Below, piece after piece: positions 43,056 to 55,946 of a stretch of DNA of 64,000 bases. The stretch covers positions 5,518,501-5,582,500 of the forward strand of contig NC_067295.1 in NCBI RefSeq assembly GCF_020740795.1, in the 5' to 3' direction. This DNA is from Apus apus (lineage: Eukaryota > Chordata > Aves > Apodiformes > Apodidae). The position numbers and the translations under genes were made by a program. The notes under the pieces are model-generated. The model searched no databases, was not told the origin of the DNA, and saw only the letters and a list, made by a program, of their open reading frames with translations. Every line of letters begins with the position of its first letter. Within the stretch, counting starts at the first letter, position 1.

Positions 43056-43150
43056 AAATCAACAACAACAAAATAAACAAACAAACAATCAAACAAAAAC
43101 ACCAACAAACAAACAAACCACGCCACGAACAAAACAAAACAACCCAACAG
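43056..43150. repeat. (AAAC)n simple repeat
   Basis: Imperfect AAAC/AACA tandem repeats occur on the + strand, GUUU repeats in the MAFK transcript sense. No coding meaning is likely. Confidence 0.85.
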
Positions 43151-46100
43151 AAACAACCCGAACCCCAGAGGAATGCAACGTGACAACCTCAAGCTGGAGG
43201 GCCCTCCAGGGTGGAGGAGCTGGGTCTCCAACGCAGACAACAGCTTTCGGGTCATTCCTCCCTCCACGTTACCTTGCAATTCTGATCCCTCTGTGGAAGT
43301 TTTAGCCAGGACATTTCATTCCCCTCCAGGTCACCACCCAGGGAGCCCTGGACTGGCAATTTCGTTTAATAAAGATTTACAGTATCAAACTTGGAAAAAA
43401 AATTATTATTTTTTTTTTTTTTACGAAAAATCTGTACGATAAAATGTATATAATTATATATTTATATATATATTTCTCTCTCTTTAAATATTTCCACGTG
43501 GTCCTTATGGATATCCAATATGGATTACCTACCATGGCTATGGTATCAACAGCTTTAACAACACCCAGGCCTCTTGTTCTTTATCGAGTGACCAGAGATT
43601 TAAGTGTCTACCAGCACTAAACTAGCAATCACTTGGACAAGCCTTTGGCACCCTTCCAAGAACTGGAAAAAAAGAAATACTTGGCCACAAGGGAAGTGCC
43701 ACGTAAAGATATGTTTCTCAACTCCTTCCAACAGCAAGAAGACCCCACGGAACAAAGTTCAACCTCTGTCCCCCTCAGTGCGACTGGTCTGATCTCCCCA
43801 GTCAGGGGAAGGGGTCAAGGGCAGCCAGAGGGTGTTCCTATCTAGCCAGGAATGTTATGGAGCTCTGGAGCTGTTTTAAAGACTGGAAGCATTTGGGCAT
43901 TTTCAAGTCAACTGGCCTTTTTCATTAAAGTTTTCATTTAAAGCCCCAACAGTGCCAGGAGTCTCCATTTTGCCTGTTTTCGGAGGCACCTGTAAGGTCT
44001 GGGAAAGTTTCCAATGTCTGTGAGCTGGAGAACATGAGAGGACCAGGAAATGACAGTAACATCTTTCTCTTCCTCAGCTTCTGCTGTGGGAGTCAATAAC
44101 TGGTACTGATACACAGGACATTGATCTGCCTGTTTGGAGATAGGGAGGGAGTGGAGGAGAAATGAGGTAACTCTAAGTGTCATCCAAACTCTAAGTGTTG
44201 GAAAATCACTTGATGGAAACTCCCTGCTCCCCTTCAAAACACATGGATCTGGCAAGGGTAATGAGCCTTCAGGAAGTGTTTCACTTTACACCCTTTCTGG
44301 CTCAGTAAGGTCACGGATGTCAATGTTGAGGACTGAACGAGAACCAAGTCTGAGGTTTCTCTTTTCATTAACCTATTTCACTAAGGACCCCCCTGGGAAA
44401 TCCAGAGACTCTGATGACAAAGTGAAAAAAAAGAAAAAGCAAGCTAACAACTTCTTCCAAAGACAAGTAGGGCTTCACTAAATTTCTACAAACTTACTTG
44501 CCATTCAAGGCAAGACAAGACAAAGCCTCAAACAACAAATTATACTGGGTGTCAGATGCCAGTTCACTGTCCCCTTTGCAACAACGGTGGCACTTGATTA
44601 TTCTCTTTCAGTCCAAAACATTTGTGAATTCTCCATGATCTTTGTTTTCTGTTCTGCAGCCTAAATCCTCTAAGCTCTTCCCCTCATCTTAAACTCCAGC
44701 AATCTCATTCTCTTCTCACCCGCGTGACAACAGGCATCAGGCATCGTCCATTCCACAAGTCTCTGACCTGTCCTGCAAAACTCACAGTCCCTTTTCTTTC
44801 CTACTTCAAAAAGAAAAAAAAAAAAAACAAGAAAGAAAAAAAAAACAACAACAAAACACACAAACACCAACATAGCTATTTTGTTTACAGTGACCTGGAA
44901 ACATTCGTCTTTTCAGCGCTGCTGCATGACAGCAGAATCTCTCCCTTCAGCTTTCTATCTCCTGCCCATTGCCAAGCCAGAAATCCCTCTCCCAAACCAC
45001 TACTCAGAGCCATACAAACAACTTCTCGATCCCAATTCTTCTGTCCCCTACACACACCAATTTTCTATCCTGCCCTCTGTGAATCTCTCAGGATAATTCA
45101 CCCATACCCAAGAGAAAGCGTCAAGTTTCAGGGTCACGTTCACACAGGTTGTCTGAACACTGAGGGTTGTTCACTGTACTCTTTGGATCCCAGCTTCAGC
45201 GCCTGACATGCTATGAAGAGGAACAGACTATTCCAGCTCCAGGATGACCTCCCCACAGCCCTTCTCTGGTCATCAAAGACTGGTGAGCCCAGCTCTCCAG
45301 CTGGGATATTCATTGCTAACCTACCAATGCTTTTGTCAAAGAAGAGGTTTTGTAACTTCTCTTCTCCCGTCTGAACACTATTGCCCTCTAGTTACACTTC
45401 AGTGCTTTAAAAATATCTTTCCAAAATACTCCACACAAACCCCTTCTCATAGTGCTGATTCCAGCAGAACTGTCCCACCTTCCTGCAGCCAGTTCTGCCT
45501 CCACCTAGTAGTACTTGCGGCATTTTTCCTCATCTCCCCTCCTCCTCCCCATCACACAGCTCTTCACAGCATTTACTGTGCCTCCTTCCCTTAAGCTTCA
45601 GGGAATCCAGAAACAATAACCAAAAAAGCCACTACTTCAAGACTGCGGATCATTTGGAAGAAATAAACTGCATAAATATACCCAATTCACAGGCACACCT
45701 TAGGGAAGGAGCTATCAGGAAACTTGGGCTTGGAATAAAGGCGGCTGCAATGTATTTTTTTCTAGGCCACACAGGTAATGGGGCTTATTAAAATATGCAA
45801 AATATATTTTTTTTCCATATTTTAACAGCATGGATTGAAAACAGAAGGTTACTCCTAATGGGTGTGGTCAGACCCAAGCATTAGTCTCCATCGTCCTCCC
45901 GCTTCCATCCACTCACAGCAGGTTGAAATCCAATCCAAAAAGCCTGTATCCCTGCCCTTGCAGTATCAGGTGGAAGTGGGGAAAGCTGGGGAGACCCTTC
46001 TTACAGGGAGTAGGATGTCACTAAAGGAAACTCTTTTTCCCATACATTCATCTCACATGATGATTTCTTCGGTCCATCTGTTTCCTGGCTCTTGAGCATC

Positions 46101-46466
46101 ATTCACGAAGACTCCGGAGGCTCCTCAGGTATCTTCTCCCAGCTGGAAAGCTGCCCACAGCTGAGAGGGGTATGGAGAGGCAGGGGGAAGGAGGAAGCAA
46201 CTTGTACTGCATATAGAGCTCAAATCCTGGACACAAGAGGTTGATGGAGCCACTGAGTCCAGACAGAAGCAGCCGGTTAAGTTCCCTTTGTAGGTTTGGG
46301 GGTTCTGTTTTGTTTTGTTTTGTTTTTCTTCTTCTTCTATTTTTTGCACTTTTGGAAGAGAATTGTTAAAATGCCAATTCTTGACGTGACCAAGGACTCC
46401 GGAACAATGCATAAGAGCCTTTTCCCCTCCCCTCTGAAAGGCTGCTAGTTCCCCCCACTGAGGGCA

Positions 46467-48081
46467 CTAGGACGCTGCTGAAAACGGCACAGAACTGGAT
46501 GAGATTTCGGCTGATTTCACAATGGTGATGACACTGGTGGTGGCAACTTTGGTCGGGGTAATAGGCCCTCGCGCCACAGTACGAGCAAAGGTCTGGAGTG
46601 CTTCGTACTTGGAGCGCAAGGCGTCCAGCTCTAGCTTCATGCTGCTGTTTTCTCTGGCCAGCTTCTCCACCTCTTGCTGCAGCTCGACCCGCTGCCTCTC
46701 GAGCTCCTCTTTCTGAGTCACGCGCTTGATGCGGCAGCTGGCAGCGTAGCCCCGGTTCTTCAGCGTGCGCCTCCGCTGCTTCAGACGGATGACCTCCTCT
46801 TTGGTGAGACCCCTCAGGTGCTGGTTCAGCTCCCGTACGGACATTGACACGAGTTCATCATCACTCAGCACTGGGGCATTCTCTCCTGACTCCTCCTTTA
46901 CCTGCAAATACCAACAGCACAGGGGTAGCAGCAACCCTATGTGAATAGATGTTCTGGACAGTGAAAAGAGACAGGCCACCCCTCAGCAATGAGACACCCC
47001 TCACTACCTGGAAAACACCCCTGAAGCACTGTAGAGAGTACATGCTCCACTACAACACTGGTGTAAAACATGGTAGAGATCTGAGCAGTGCGTCGTCTGA
47101 GTTTGGGTCATCCTCTTAAGCCAGAGAAAGCCAGAGCCTTACACTCCCAGTATGAACTCAACAGTCAGATTTTTAAGGAGAGAAATGTAAAGCAGATTGA
47201 AGGCCCTTTTGTTCCTTTGCCAGGACCCAGCCATTTCACACTGAATGCTAAAGACTACATTTTTTCCCGGCATTATGCTGGAACAGTATAGCATCTCCAA
47301 AGCAGAATAGCCACTTGCACGAAGGGTTTAATTCAGCATTTTGTGGCTTTTCTTCATCCAAGTAGTGAACAAAACCAAACTTGCTTGGCTTCAAGGGCCA
47401 CAGCCTGACTTAAGTTCCGCTGGTGCACAGGACAGACTCTAAAGTTACATGAGAAAGACACCAAGACTGTGCCTTTTTCTCAAGTAGGTTTGCTGCCACC
47501 ATTATATTCAGAATCATCAGATCATTTAGGTTGGGAAAGACCTTGAAGATCATCGAATCCAGAACCTTTAAGAAAGACATCATCCTTTTGTCCTGACTGC
47601 AGGACAACTGGAATGAAGTACTAAGACACAGGAAAGAAACTGTGACAATGCATGCACAACCCATGCACAGACCACCACCAAGCTGGTGGCATTTACTGTC
47701 TCATGGATCTGAGAGACACTAGCTGGACATGTCCTTTCCCCTGTGCCTCCCAGTCCTGAAAGCACTGGTTCCAGGACGCTGGCACTACGTGCTAGAGTCA
47801 AAAGTATCTTGGATAGCAACTGGGATACTCTAGCCTTCATGCCATCACAGAGACTTCAGACTTCTTTCTGGGTATTGCGGGTATTCTTCTACCCTAACCT
47901 TGCCTGCAGATAGTGGGAAATTGTATCCACCAATTTCTAAGAGTCCCTCAGGATGAAAAAGAACAATCATGTGTGACCAATGGAGTATGGTTCTGCTACA
48001 GCCTCCCCAGCCACCCAACATCACCCGCTCAGCTTTCTTCCCTACCTTTAATGCCTTGTTCGGTTTGGGATTAGTCGTCAT
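46467..48081 (-). CDS. MAFK: Small Maf transcription factor MafK
   Basis: Nuclear bZIP factor that heterodimerises with CNC proteins (NFE2, NRF1/2, BACH1/2) at Maf recognition elements; homodimers repress because there is no activation domain. Coding parts: 48,046-48,081 (12 codons, [12 protein letters not shown]) and 46,467-46,901 (144 codons plus stop), joined across AAG|GTAGGG and TTTGCAG|GTAAAG. The product is 156 residues, the human MAFK length. Extended homology region and basic region are at about residues 25-76 ([20 protein letters not shown], then [17 protein letters not shown]), followed by a leucine zipper to about residue 118. The tail [24 protein letters not shown] is MafK-type rather than MafF or MafG. 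VKEE at residues 13-16 fits the SUMO motif known at Lys14 in small Mafs. The first coding exon starts at 48,125 after TTTTTCCAG, giving a 44-base 5' UTR portion before the ATG. Confidence 0.97.
47511..47562 (-). repeat. Short CR1 3' fragment in MAFK intron
   Basis: The + strand ATCATTTAGGTTGGGAAAGA followed by CCTTGAAGATCATCGAATCC is the reverse complement of the older CR1 terminal block (GATGATCTT..AAGGTCTTTCCCAACCTAAATGAT). It is only about 50 bases, inside the intron between the two MAFK coding exons. Confidence 0.75.
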
Positions 48082-48959
48082 AACCTGAGCACAGTCTTCC
48101 GGACAAAACTGCTCAGAAATTGCAACTGGAAAAACAAAACAAGATTTTCAGGTTACAGTAATCTCAGAGATGAAGGCAGGAAAAAGATACCCAAAGCACG
48201 GTCCAAGCCCCCAACTCAACCACCATCAAAAGAAGTCACCACACAGTTATTTAAAACACTGGGATGGATTTGGAGATCAGTTTACCCTGGTCAGATACAA
48301 GAAAGAGGAATTTGCAGTGGCAACTGCATTGCTTTTTAACACTAAGGACTCATATTTTGCTATGAACCACACTAAGATTAAGTAGCAAAGACGGGGCAGG
48401 GAGGGGGGAAAGGACACCAGCTCCAGTCTGTAAACAACAGTTAGGGTAACTACTATACACCACCTTGCAATATGCCACCCCTTCCCAAGGGGAGCAGAGT
48501 GTGGCCTCCAAGGCCCAGTCACTTGCTCACCTCCCTCCGGAGGAATCCCAGACGCTCAGAATGGCCTATTAGGGACTGAATTAAGAGTCACCTCCGCTCA
48601 TAAAAGGCACTGAAAAGCCACAAGACAACAACTCCCTTCATTCTCATTTTGATTATTATTAACCTGGTTCAAAATTGAATCAGCAACCCAGAAAGAAGCT
48701 GTCTGGTTTGTAACCTGCTTTCAGTGCCATCCCCACCCAAACGAGACGCTACCAGAAAACCCAAACAACAGAAACAAAAGCCCCCCTCCCACCCCTGAAA
48801 ACAAAGCCAGGCAGAGCTCGCCTCTCCCAAATCACCAAGACTGTTGCTTCCCAATTCTCTCGGCCCCAGGTTTTGAGAGCTGACTTGCCTGATATTCCCA
48901 GCGAGGTGGAGGCATGTCCACCAACAGAGACACCACCCCCTGCCCAGACACTGCCCTTC

Positions 48960-49300
48960 GCTCTCACCTCAGCCAGCAACTGCCCTCCTCGGATCAGCGC
49001 CTTGCAAACAATCCACCTGCCCACACCTCCACCCAAAAACCTTCCCCCTGCCTTGATGGCTGGCCGTTGGGTACCTACCGCCAGAGAGGTGACGGCAGCT
49101 GTGCCACCATCACAGCCTCTGCCTGTCGCTCCCCCAGCGGGGAGGGTGTGAGGCGCTGGTCCCCCCCTCCCCGACGCAGGGTGGCTTGGAGGGCTGCACA
49201 CCCCACAGAGCACACAGCCTGTCTGGCGGGAGTCCTCTCTCTTACCACCCCCCCTTCTCCAGCCCAGCCCAAACCCTCCCCATTTCCACGTCTGCATCGT
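48960..49300 (-). promoter_or_regulatory. MAFK: Candidate alternative MAFK first exon
   Basis: A GC-rich patch upstream of the coding exons has good minus-strand donors: CTCTGGCG|GTAGGTACC (cut at 49,079/49,078) and GGCTGAG|GTGAGAG (cut at 48,968/48,967). Mouse Mafk is known to use several alternative noncoding first exons with tissue-specific promoters. Paired X-box-like sites lie just upstream at 49,367-49,421. Exon identity is inferred and no transcript evidence is available here. Confidence 0.35.
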
Positions 49301-49366
49301 GTCACACATCCTAATCATTCATGAAAAATCCAGCCAAAGCATCCCAAGCATGATTCCCTTCTGATA

Positions 49367-49421
49367 GTTGCCATGGTGACCTTGGGAAAGTAGCCAACCC
49401 AGAGACAGTCGCCATGGAAAC
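49367..49421. promoter_or_regulatory. Paired RFX X-box-like sites
   Basis: GTTGCCATGGTGAC (49,367-49,380) and GTCGCCATGGAAAC (49,408-49,421) each match 12 of 14 bases of the palindromic RFX consensus GTTGCCATGGCAAC. Starts are 41 bases apart, about four helical turns. They lie in MAFK intron 1, about 70-290 bases upstream (in transcription sense) of a GC-rich candidate first exon. RFX factors drive ciliary and neural genes. Confidence 0.6.
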
Positions 49422-49675
49422 AGAGAAGCCCAAAAGCAATAATCACTTCAGGTCATGTCTGTGCAAAGACATCACGAGGTCGTCGGAGAGTAAACAAACT
49501 CATTCATATCTGAAAACAGGGGGCGGCGGAATCTGGGGGGGATGCAAAGGTGGGGTGTGGGGACCAACGGGAGCTGTGTGGGTTAAGGTGCTGGCTCAGC
49601 CCGTGCTGCCGTCACTTGAATCTTGTCAGTTGAGACACCTCATCGTCACACGACTTAGGTAAAAATCAAGATGAA

Positions 49676-49689
49676 GGGGGGGGGGGGGG
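49676..49689. repeat. G homopolymer
   Basis: A run of 14 G on the + strand (C in the MAFK sense). Length is likely variable or an assembly-sensitive site; it can take part in G-quadruplex folding. Confidence 0.9.
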
Positions 49690-49999
49690 TAATAATTCTG
49701 TAAGTGCAAAACTGCAATATACTATTCTAGATATTAGGGAGCACATTTAGGCGTCTCCTCTATTTTTAAGCCTGAGACAGCACAGCTCTCCATGTCTGGA
49801 GGAGGGACAAGGACAGCCGCACAGCGCACAAGCCAAGATGCTCTGTGATGAATGGACCACTTACAGCAACTGGTGTGTGCTGCATTTTCTAGAGCATCAC
49901 CAAGTCCTTCCCTCCTCTCCTCCAGTACCAAACCCCACCCTGGGCGCATCTCCAGCAGCCCCTACCTCACCAGAGCCACCGGAGCGGGCTGGGCACAGG

Positions 50000-50560
50000 G
50001 CAGGGGAGCAAGTCCCTTGGAGCAGCTGCCTCCAGGGGACATGCCCGACCTCTGGCTGCTGCCACACCAGGTGTTTGGCAGGCAGGCGGGTGGGCAGGAT
50101 CCCCTGCCAGCACCGGCCGCTCCTCAGACCCCAGCACTGCCCTTTTAACATCCATCTCTTCCCCTCCGCGCCTGGCGTTCGCCACCCACCCCTACCTCCA
50201 GGCCGGAGGCACTTAGCACGGAGGAGGAAGGAAAAAGTTCTTCGTCTCTCGGCCAAACGGTCCCGGCGAGTTCAGGAGAGCAGAGGAGCTGGCAGTGGGT
50301 AAAGGAAGCGGCCGGCAGCCCCCTCCCTGCCGAGGCTCAGCGCCGCGGGCGCACAGGCAGTTGGTGCCATAGTTATGCAGTGAGTCACCAGCTGTTTACA
50401 GAGTTCGCGAGCTCGCATTCCCACAGCATCAGAAACTCTTCCTTCCCTCGGCATCCCCCCTCCCACGCCGCCCCCATCCCTACAAGGAAAGGGGCACGCT
50501 GCTGCCGTCCCGCTGGCGGCTTCTCCGCGATGCTAAAACCGGAAAAGGAAAGTCAAAAAG
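50000..50560 (-). promoter_or_regulatory. MAFK: GC/CpG-rich patch in MAFK intron 1
   Basis: GC and CpG content rise between about 50.15 and 50.56 kb. A minus-strand donor-like CTGGAG|GTAGGG lies at about 50,192, and a TGAGTCA core (AP-1/NF-E2 type) lies at 50,381-50,387. It may be an alternative promoter/first exon or an intronic enhancer; the evidence cannot separate these. Confidence 0.3.
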
Positions 50561-53500
50561 GAGGGGGAGGCCGACAGCAGCCCCGTCACACCCACCGATT
50601 GCACAGAAACCCTTTTGATCCTCACCCAGCGCGCCTTCAAAGCGCCTTCTGCACCAGCCGATGGAAAAACAGAGCAGGGCCCGCTTGGCCACGCGGAGAT
50701 GGAAAGAAATGTAACGTATCGTGGAAAAAAGAGAGCCGAGGGGTGAGGTTGCCTTTGGTTAGAGCATGGGCTGCCCTGCCACCCCGAGAAATGCTCCAGC
50801 TCCACGTGACAAAACCCCTTCTGGTCACCTGTTGCATCGTGTTGCCAAAGCAACATCTCCTTACCCTGCACATTCCTCGGCGGATGGCACAGATGCCTCC
50901 ACTCTCGGTTCAGGGTCTTGTGCTGCGGGCCCAACTTCTCCTGCACATCAAAGCCTGCTGGATGGACCAGCATCCCTCCAAGATGGGCTGGGATCTGTCC
51001 CATTGCAGCAGAAGCGACGTGCCAGAGCTGCCGCTGGCACCGAGACAAGTGAGGGGGTTCAGGGCATCATCAGGAGCTGCCACATCAGGCCCTCTTCAAA
51101 CAAGAACGTGAGATAGGGGTCTACTACGACCCTAAGGGCAGGATTTGGAGGTAGAAACACTCCAACAGGCTCAGGTCTCACACTCAGAAAGGAGTGCCAG
51201 GGTGAGTTTTCTCTCTGCTCTAGGTGAACCCACAGGTGTGGTCCAGGCTCCGCTTGAAACTGATACAACAACATTCGCAACCCTCACCAACAGTTCTCCT
51301 GGGCCTCAGGCTCCATCTCCACACCTATAAAATCCTTCCCATTAGGACTATCTGGGACTATTCAGCTACCAATGACAGGCAACTAAAACCTGCACAGCAT
51401 CTCCCAAAGCTAGAAGGCAAAAAACCCCACAACAAAATCCTGCAAACATGCCATATCCAGCAGCGTCCCCTAAACATGCCACAAAGGGGTCTTCTGGGAC
51501 CCTGCCTGCCATTTGATTATTAGAACCCTTTTAGTCTTTACCCTATTTCTGCCCTTCTTTTCTTAATTGCATTTGCTGCATCATGTCTAAAATTAGGAGC
51601 TCAGCTTTTTGGAACAAGGACTGCATTACATCTCTACTCTGTAAGCAGTAGGACACGCTTTGAATGCTACATAAATAAAGCAGCAAGTAGTAATACAGCA
51701 ACTGTACAGGGCAAAGGCTTTTCCAGCGCAGCTCCATGCTTGTATTTAAAGCAAGTGTTTTGACGGTGGGTTACATAAAGAGCCCTTGTAATTCTGCAAT
51801 AAAGTTACCCATTGATAGCTTTGCCAACACCCTCTCCCTCTCTCAGACAACTTCTATGCCTCTTGCAGCATTCTCCCAAAAACGTCGAGATCTCCAGCTG
51901 TCATCCCAAGCCTGATGATCTCAGCTTGGACCATCTAGAGTTCCCCAATTTCTCTGCTTTGAAAGGGGAAGACAGCAGAAAGCCTGACTCGGGCAGCGGT
52001 AGGTCAGAGCTTTCCACACCAGGCTTGCAATTAAGAAGGAAAACATGCCAGAATGAGATTTCAGACTTTCCACGCTACAGGGCTTTCAAAGCGCGTTATG
52101 CGTTAAGGAATTACTATAAAGCCACTGCCGACACCCGACAACTGTGGATGAACTTGAATTTTAAAACTCATTCTACACTAAAAGACAACCCTGGCCAGAA
52201 CACGAGTGCCTGGCAGGCAGCCCTGCTGCTGCTTAGCTTCCATCCTCAGACACGTTACAGCAAACTGGAAACATGCAACCCTCACCTTCAGCCAGGCCAG
52301 CGACGACTTCCAGGGGGCAGAAAAACAGTGTAAGGTTCAAGCAGCGATGGGGATCACTGCCATGGCGTCTCAATTCAGCACCAACAGTTACACAGGGAAT
52401 ACTCTACTTGTTCCCAAACGTGGCGATTTAATTCCCAGGCAGCTGTTTTAGTCAAGTCACCCAAATTTCTCGTTTTTCCACAAGTTATTCCCAGCTCCAG
52501 AGTGCTAGCCAAACGGATGTGCCTACCAAGGAGAACATCAGAGCTGGCAGGCGAAGGGATCTACAGATGCTTAAATCTTCCTGGCTGTGCCTCTGCCGCT
52601 CGGAGCCACGACACGGATTCCCAGCACATTGCAGCATTGTAGGCAGAGAGCACCATCCCTCTCCCCATCATTCAAAAAGCCATTCTCCTGCTCTGACAAT
52701 CTTCACACATCCTGTAAGGCAGACTGACGCTTGTCACTCATTTGTAACGAGAGCGGGGAGGGATGGGCTGATGGTGTGAATCACAGAGTAGAAGCATATG
52801 CGAGGCAATATATTTGACATGAAGAGAGAGAAGACACAAGGAGGGGGTGAGTCACTGTTTACTGTTCTAAAGGAGCTCCACGCAGCCCTCGCCCAGCTGG
52901 CCAGCTTTCCATTTCCCTTATGGATCGGAACCAGCATCCAGCAGCAAACAGGAGATTCAGGAACCTTCAGAGTGTATTTGAGAACTGCCAGGACATAGCT
53001 CTCTGAGGCGCTCTCTGGGGAAGCCTGGACACAGATCAGACAGTCTTCACTGGTTTGGTAAACAACCTAGTCAGATGCTGCAGAGCCTGTGGTTTGGGAG
53101 CAGGGGATAAGGAGTATCAGGAGGGTACGCATGCATGTCACCTCAGAAAATTCATGGAGGAGGTGTCTGAAGGGGAGAAGCATGAGGCAGACAGCCCCAG
53201 TACCAACAAGCACAGAGCACTTTTTCCATCACACGCTTGTAAAATGCAGTGACAGAGCTAGACCAGAATTACACCTCAGCATCATTAGCCCAGAGATGCA
53301 TCTGACCCAGACAGCCCAGCTGAGCCACCGAGCAACAAATAACTTGCTCAGACACGCAGATGGATCCCAGGGCAGAGCTGGGATTCCTAACGTCACTGCT
53401 TCTGACCCCACGTGCCAGCCACCGAGTCAGACATCTTCACCTACTGCTAATAATGGCACATAACAGCATCACCATTCAGGGTCCTGTGATACTGCAAAGC

Positions 53501-54989
53501 AGTGGGATTCACCAAGCTGTCCCTCCTTTTGGGAGCTCAGGGGCAGGGCAACCGCTCTCATTACTGCCTTTTCCCCCCTCAGCTCTGGTGTTGATGGTCA
53601 CAGAGCACTGCATCACTTTGTGCTTGCTTCATGTTTAGAAGACTCCCTGCCCAAGTTTGAAGATAACCTGAAACAATAGCTCAGGCAGAAGTGGAAACTG
53701 CCTGTTCATCTCTACAGGGTGCTGAGCCTGAAACTTCCTAATAATTGAAAGTGCTAGCGCCACTCAAGTATTTCACAGCTGGATGTTTACAAAAATGATC
53801 AGTGAGCAAGCTTATCCCACAAACCCCGACTGCCGCGGGGGCCAGCGCTCCCAGCTGTCCTTTCTTTGCTTCCCAAACATCTCACACAGTTAGAGATTTT
53901 CAATACCCAGTTCTGCAGCACATTCCACACCATTAATCATGTTCCAATGTTGATGGAAGTGAGAGCAGATCAGGCTGATCTGTATTTTTCCCTTGCAGGA
54001 GGTGCACAGCAGTTCAGAACTCCTTGCTGCAACAGATTGCCAAGATGGGCGACGGCGCAGGACTGAGATAAAACACGACATAGCACACTGGCTTTGACAG
54101 GCAAGCAAGAAAAAAAGAAAAAAAAAAAATAAGGCAACAAATTTTTGCCTGAGGTTCAGAGACGCTCGCGAAGCGGGCTACGAGCCCGGCGTAATAAAGC
54201 CAGGCACATTTAACACAGCTCAGGTGCAAAGCCCTGAGAAGCTCGCAGCCTGCAGAAGCCGCGGGCAGGGTGAGAGCCACCACATGCCCCGATCTTGTGG
54301 CAATCGCCCCGTTGCTGCCGGACGGCCACCCAGCTCCTCCAGCAGGCAGGAGCAGAGTTAACTCGGGAGCCGCGCAGCCTTGCGCGCTGCCATTGGGCAA
54401 CCGGGGCGTCCATCACCTCTAGGAAGTGACTGCACGAGGAAGGCTCCCGGGCAGGCAGCCCCGCGAACACACGGAAGGAGAGAGGGAAAAGCGGAGGAAC
54501 GCGCGCCCGCTTCGTCAGTGAGAAAAACCACAAGGTAAAACTCATTTGCTGCTAAAACCCTGACAGGCTCACGGAGCAGCGTGTCGGCGCAGGGCTGCGC
54601 ATCTCCACAGACAGCGCTTATCCAGACCGAAAGTGCAAGAAAAGGGCGGGCAGCTGGCCGGGGGAATGTTTGCCTCCTCCCAGCTCCCCGGTCCCAGCTC
54701 AGCGTTAGGACTAGGCTGGTGAAGGAGTGGGTGGCAGGTGAAAGCGAAAATGGAGGCCTTTCCCTTTTCTGTAACAACTTTGCCCAAAGGGGGCTCGTTC
54801 CTAATTTCAGACCTCGTGGCCTGCTTTCGGCAGAACCTGTAACATAAATCCTCCACGGAGCAGCCCGCAAGGGAGGGGAGCAGGCTCTCAGCCTGAGGAA
54901 GAGGAGGAGGAAGGAGTTCCTGCTCAAACAGACCCTGACACACTGTGAGAGTCCAGAGATCTCAGTTCCCCTCACTCCTGGCCTGGATG

Positions 54990-55042
54990 TTGGGAGGCTG
55001 GAACTTGATGATCTTTAAGGTTCCTTCCAACTCTGTTTCCCC
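54990..55042 (+). repeat. Short CR1 3' fragment near MAFK promoter
   Basis: GGAACTTGATGATCTTTAAGG followed by TTCCTTCCAACTCTG is the characteristic end block of CR1 in sense orientation, preceded by TGTTGGGAGGCT. It is about 50 bases, just upstream of the MAFK CpG island boundary. Confidence 0.7.
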
Positions 55043-55946
55043 AACTTATACCGCTGACCTCACTGGGAGCTGGGAAGGGGCTTCCATCCCTCCCACACCC
55101 ACCCCCTTTCTGACTATATCCCCAAACCACCCCGCGCCCACCAGCCAGTCACGCGGCAGCCCCCGCTCCCAGAATGTCACCGTCCCCTTTCCTCCCCCCA
55201 GCACGTCCCAGGACAGCCACAGAGCGCCCCATTTCCAGGCCTCCCCCTACACACACCCACACACCCCTCCCACCAGCTCCGGGGCCAGCCGAAACACCCC
55301 ACGCGTCTCTCCCCGCAAAAAGCAGCCATGCTCGGGGGAGATAACCCCTGCTCCCCACCGCAGCCCTGACGCCCGCCCCCCCCCAGCCCATCCGACGGGG
55401 AGCCCAGCCCCCGTTTCCCACCGGCGGCTGCTCCCGCCCGATAACCCGGGGTGCAGAGCATCCCAGCGAGGCCACCAGCACACCCGGACACCGCCAGGCG
55501 CCGTCACCGCTCTGCCCGACCCCGGCTGCGCCCCGGCTCCCGCCGTACTACACAAGCAGCTATTTTTAGGCAGCAGAAGCGCGCGGCGTCACAACAGGTT
55601 TCCTCACATGTATTTTAAGAACCATTCAAAGGCAGAGACAGGCTGCGCGCTCACCCTCGGGAGGTGGGGGGGGGAAATAAAAATAATAACAAGAGAGCGG
55701 GAAGCATCGCCCCGGCCCCTCCCGAGGGGGTCCACAAGCCCCCGAGGGTGCGGGGGGAGCCGCCGGCTCTGCCTCGTGGGCGAATGGAGGGCTGGGAGGC
55801 GGCGGGAAAGGTGTGACCGTGGGTCCCGCCACGCCCCCGCCCCGTCGCGGCTGCCCGGGCAGTCCGACGGGGCCGGGCCGGGGGCAGGGGTGGGGATCGT
55901 GTTCCCCCCCCCCTCGCCCCGAACCCGCTCGCCCCTCACCGGGGCC

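Larger units (their letters stand above)
41925..46466 (-). terminator. MAFK: Long MAFK 3' UTR with polyA signals
   Basis: On the minus strand, downstream of the MAFK stop, the sequence is unique and AU-rich in places, with no other gene for about 4.5 kb. AATAAA signals on this strand lie at 42,092-42,097 and 41,945-41,950 (seen as TTTATT on +). The latter is followed by a U/G-containing stretch and is the likely distal end. Simple tracts within it are a T-rich block (42,300-42,380), (AAAC)n at about 43,060-43,150, an A-rich block (44,808-44,860), (TTTTG)n at about 46,303-46,325 and an AT dinucleotide block at 43,446-43,471. The long AU-rich UTR suggests post-transcriptional control. Confidence 0.6.

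Noticed and set aside
54155-54240. tRNA-like look of a short GC-rich hairpin region
   Set aside because: No acceptor stem, A box or B box arrangement fits a tRNA; only small inverted repeats are present.
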